A stretch of DNA of 55,682 nucleotides from a virus: the IMG/VR virus record IMGVR_UViG_3300036850_000029, positions 1-55,682 of that record; one strand, written 5' to 3'. Shown one piece after another: positions 55,671 through 55,682 of this stretch. A model generated the notes under the pieces. The model saw nothing but the letters and a program-made list of their open reading frames with translations. It ran no database searches and was not told the DNA's origin. The position numbers and the translations under genes are program-made. Numbering within the stretch: the stretch's first letter is position 1; each line of letters opens with the position of its first letter.

Positions 55671-55682
55671 TTATGGCCGTAT
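55456..55682. repeat. Terminal direct repeat, right copy
   Basis: Matches 1-227 with the single change T at 55583. The copy includes the complete end of the DUF6197-like gene and the first bases of the next. Removing one copy gives the circle. Confidence 0.95.

Noticed and set aside
1-55682. tRNA genes, CRISPR arrays, integrase, reverse transcriptase or diversity-generating retroelement
   Set aside because: No T-loop motif in a cloverleaf context, no spaced direct repeats of CRISPR type, and no matching protein motifs were noticed by eye. A tRNA and covariance search would be decisive.

Overview
The window is the complete genome of a tailed double-stranded DNA phage, probably short-tailed (podovirus-like). 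The first 227 bases recur as the last 227 with one silent difference, so the molecule behaves as a circle of about 55,455 bp (circularly permuted, or an assembly overlap). I find no integrase, excisionase, DNA or RNA polymerase, reverse transcriptase, tRNA or CRISPR array. The host cannot be named. A lipobox protein, a spanin-like layout and a heptosyltransferase-type glycosyltransferase favour a Gram-negative host. Only the terminase large subunit is named with confidence. Most small genes are recognised by fold or motif only, or not at all.

Region by region. (1) 54.06-55.67 kb, across the circle join to 6.44 kb, plus strand: tightly coupled early genes ending in the replication module. They include an AAA ATPase plus RecE-like exonuclease pair, a stand-alone DnaA domain IV protein, an initiator whose gene carries four TGTCAG boxes at exact 11-bp spacing, and a DnaC-like helicase loader. 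(2) 6.45-10.43 kb: a minus-strand helical DNA-binding protein behind an operator-like cluster, a helix-turn-helix protein that could be the small terminase, and a run of small plus-strand genes ending in a branched RNA-like structure. (3) 10.6-11.82 kb: a possible lysis pair (lipoprotein with an internal membrane segment, and a small two-helix membrane protein). (4) 17.79-11.74 kb, minus strand: an accessory operon headed by two ribbon-helix-helix proteins. It continues through a secreted lysozyme-like protein, then a chain of overlapping genes that includes two nucleases, a Lar-like protein and an HExxH protein.

(5) 37.1-17.87 kb, minus strand: virion genes. They include collagen-like, repeat-rich and His-rich fibre proteins (three tandem paralogues), an orphan CheY-like receiver domain, tail tube or hub proteins, a beta-propeller adhesin candidate, connector-like proteins and a 1,491-residue probable ejection protein. 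(6) 37.16-47.98 kb, plus strand: large terminase, portal and scaffold, interleaved with three glycosyltransferase-like proteins, a methyltransferase and an HNH nuclease. (7) 53.9-47.97 kb, minus strand: a PP-loop (PAPS reductase-like) enzyme, the probable major capsid protein behind a roughly 300-nt structured leader, paralogous Cys-motif proteins and a beta-helix tailspike.

Read together, the phage appears to use host polymerases, to load the host helicase at an origin inside its initiator gene, to recombine through the ATPase/exonuclease pair and to package by a standard terminase. It devotes much coding capacity to receptor binding and surface-sugar chemistry. The most distinctive items are the intragenic iterons, the phage-encoded receiver domain, the capsid gene split from its scaffold with an attenuator-like leader, the His-rich fibre triplet and the long overlapping small-gene operon.
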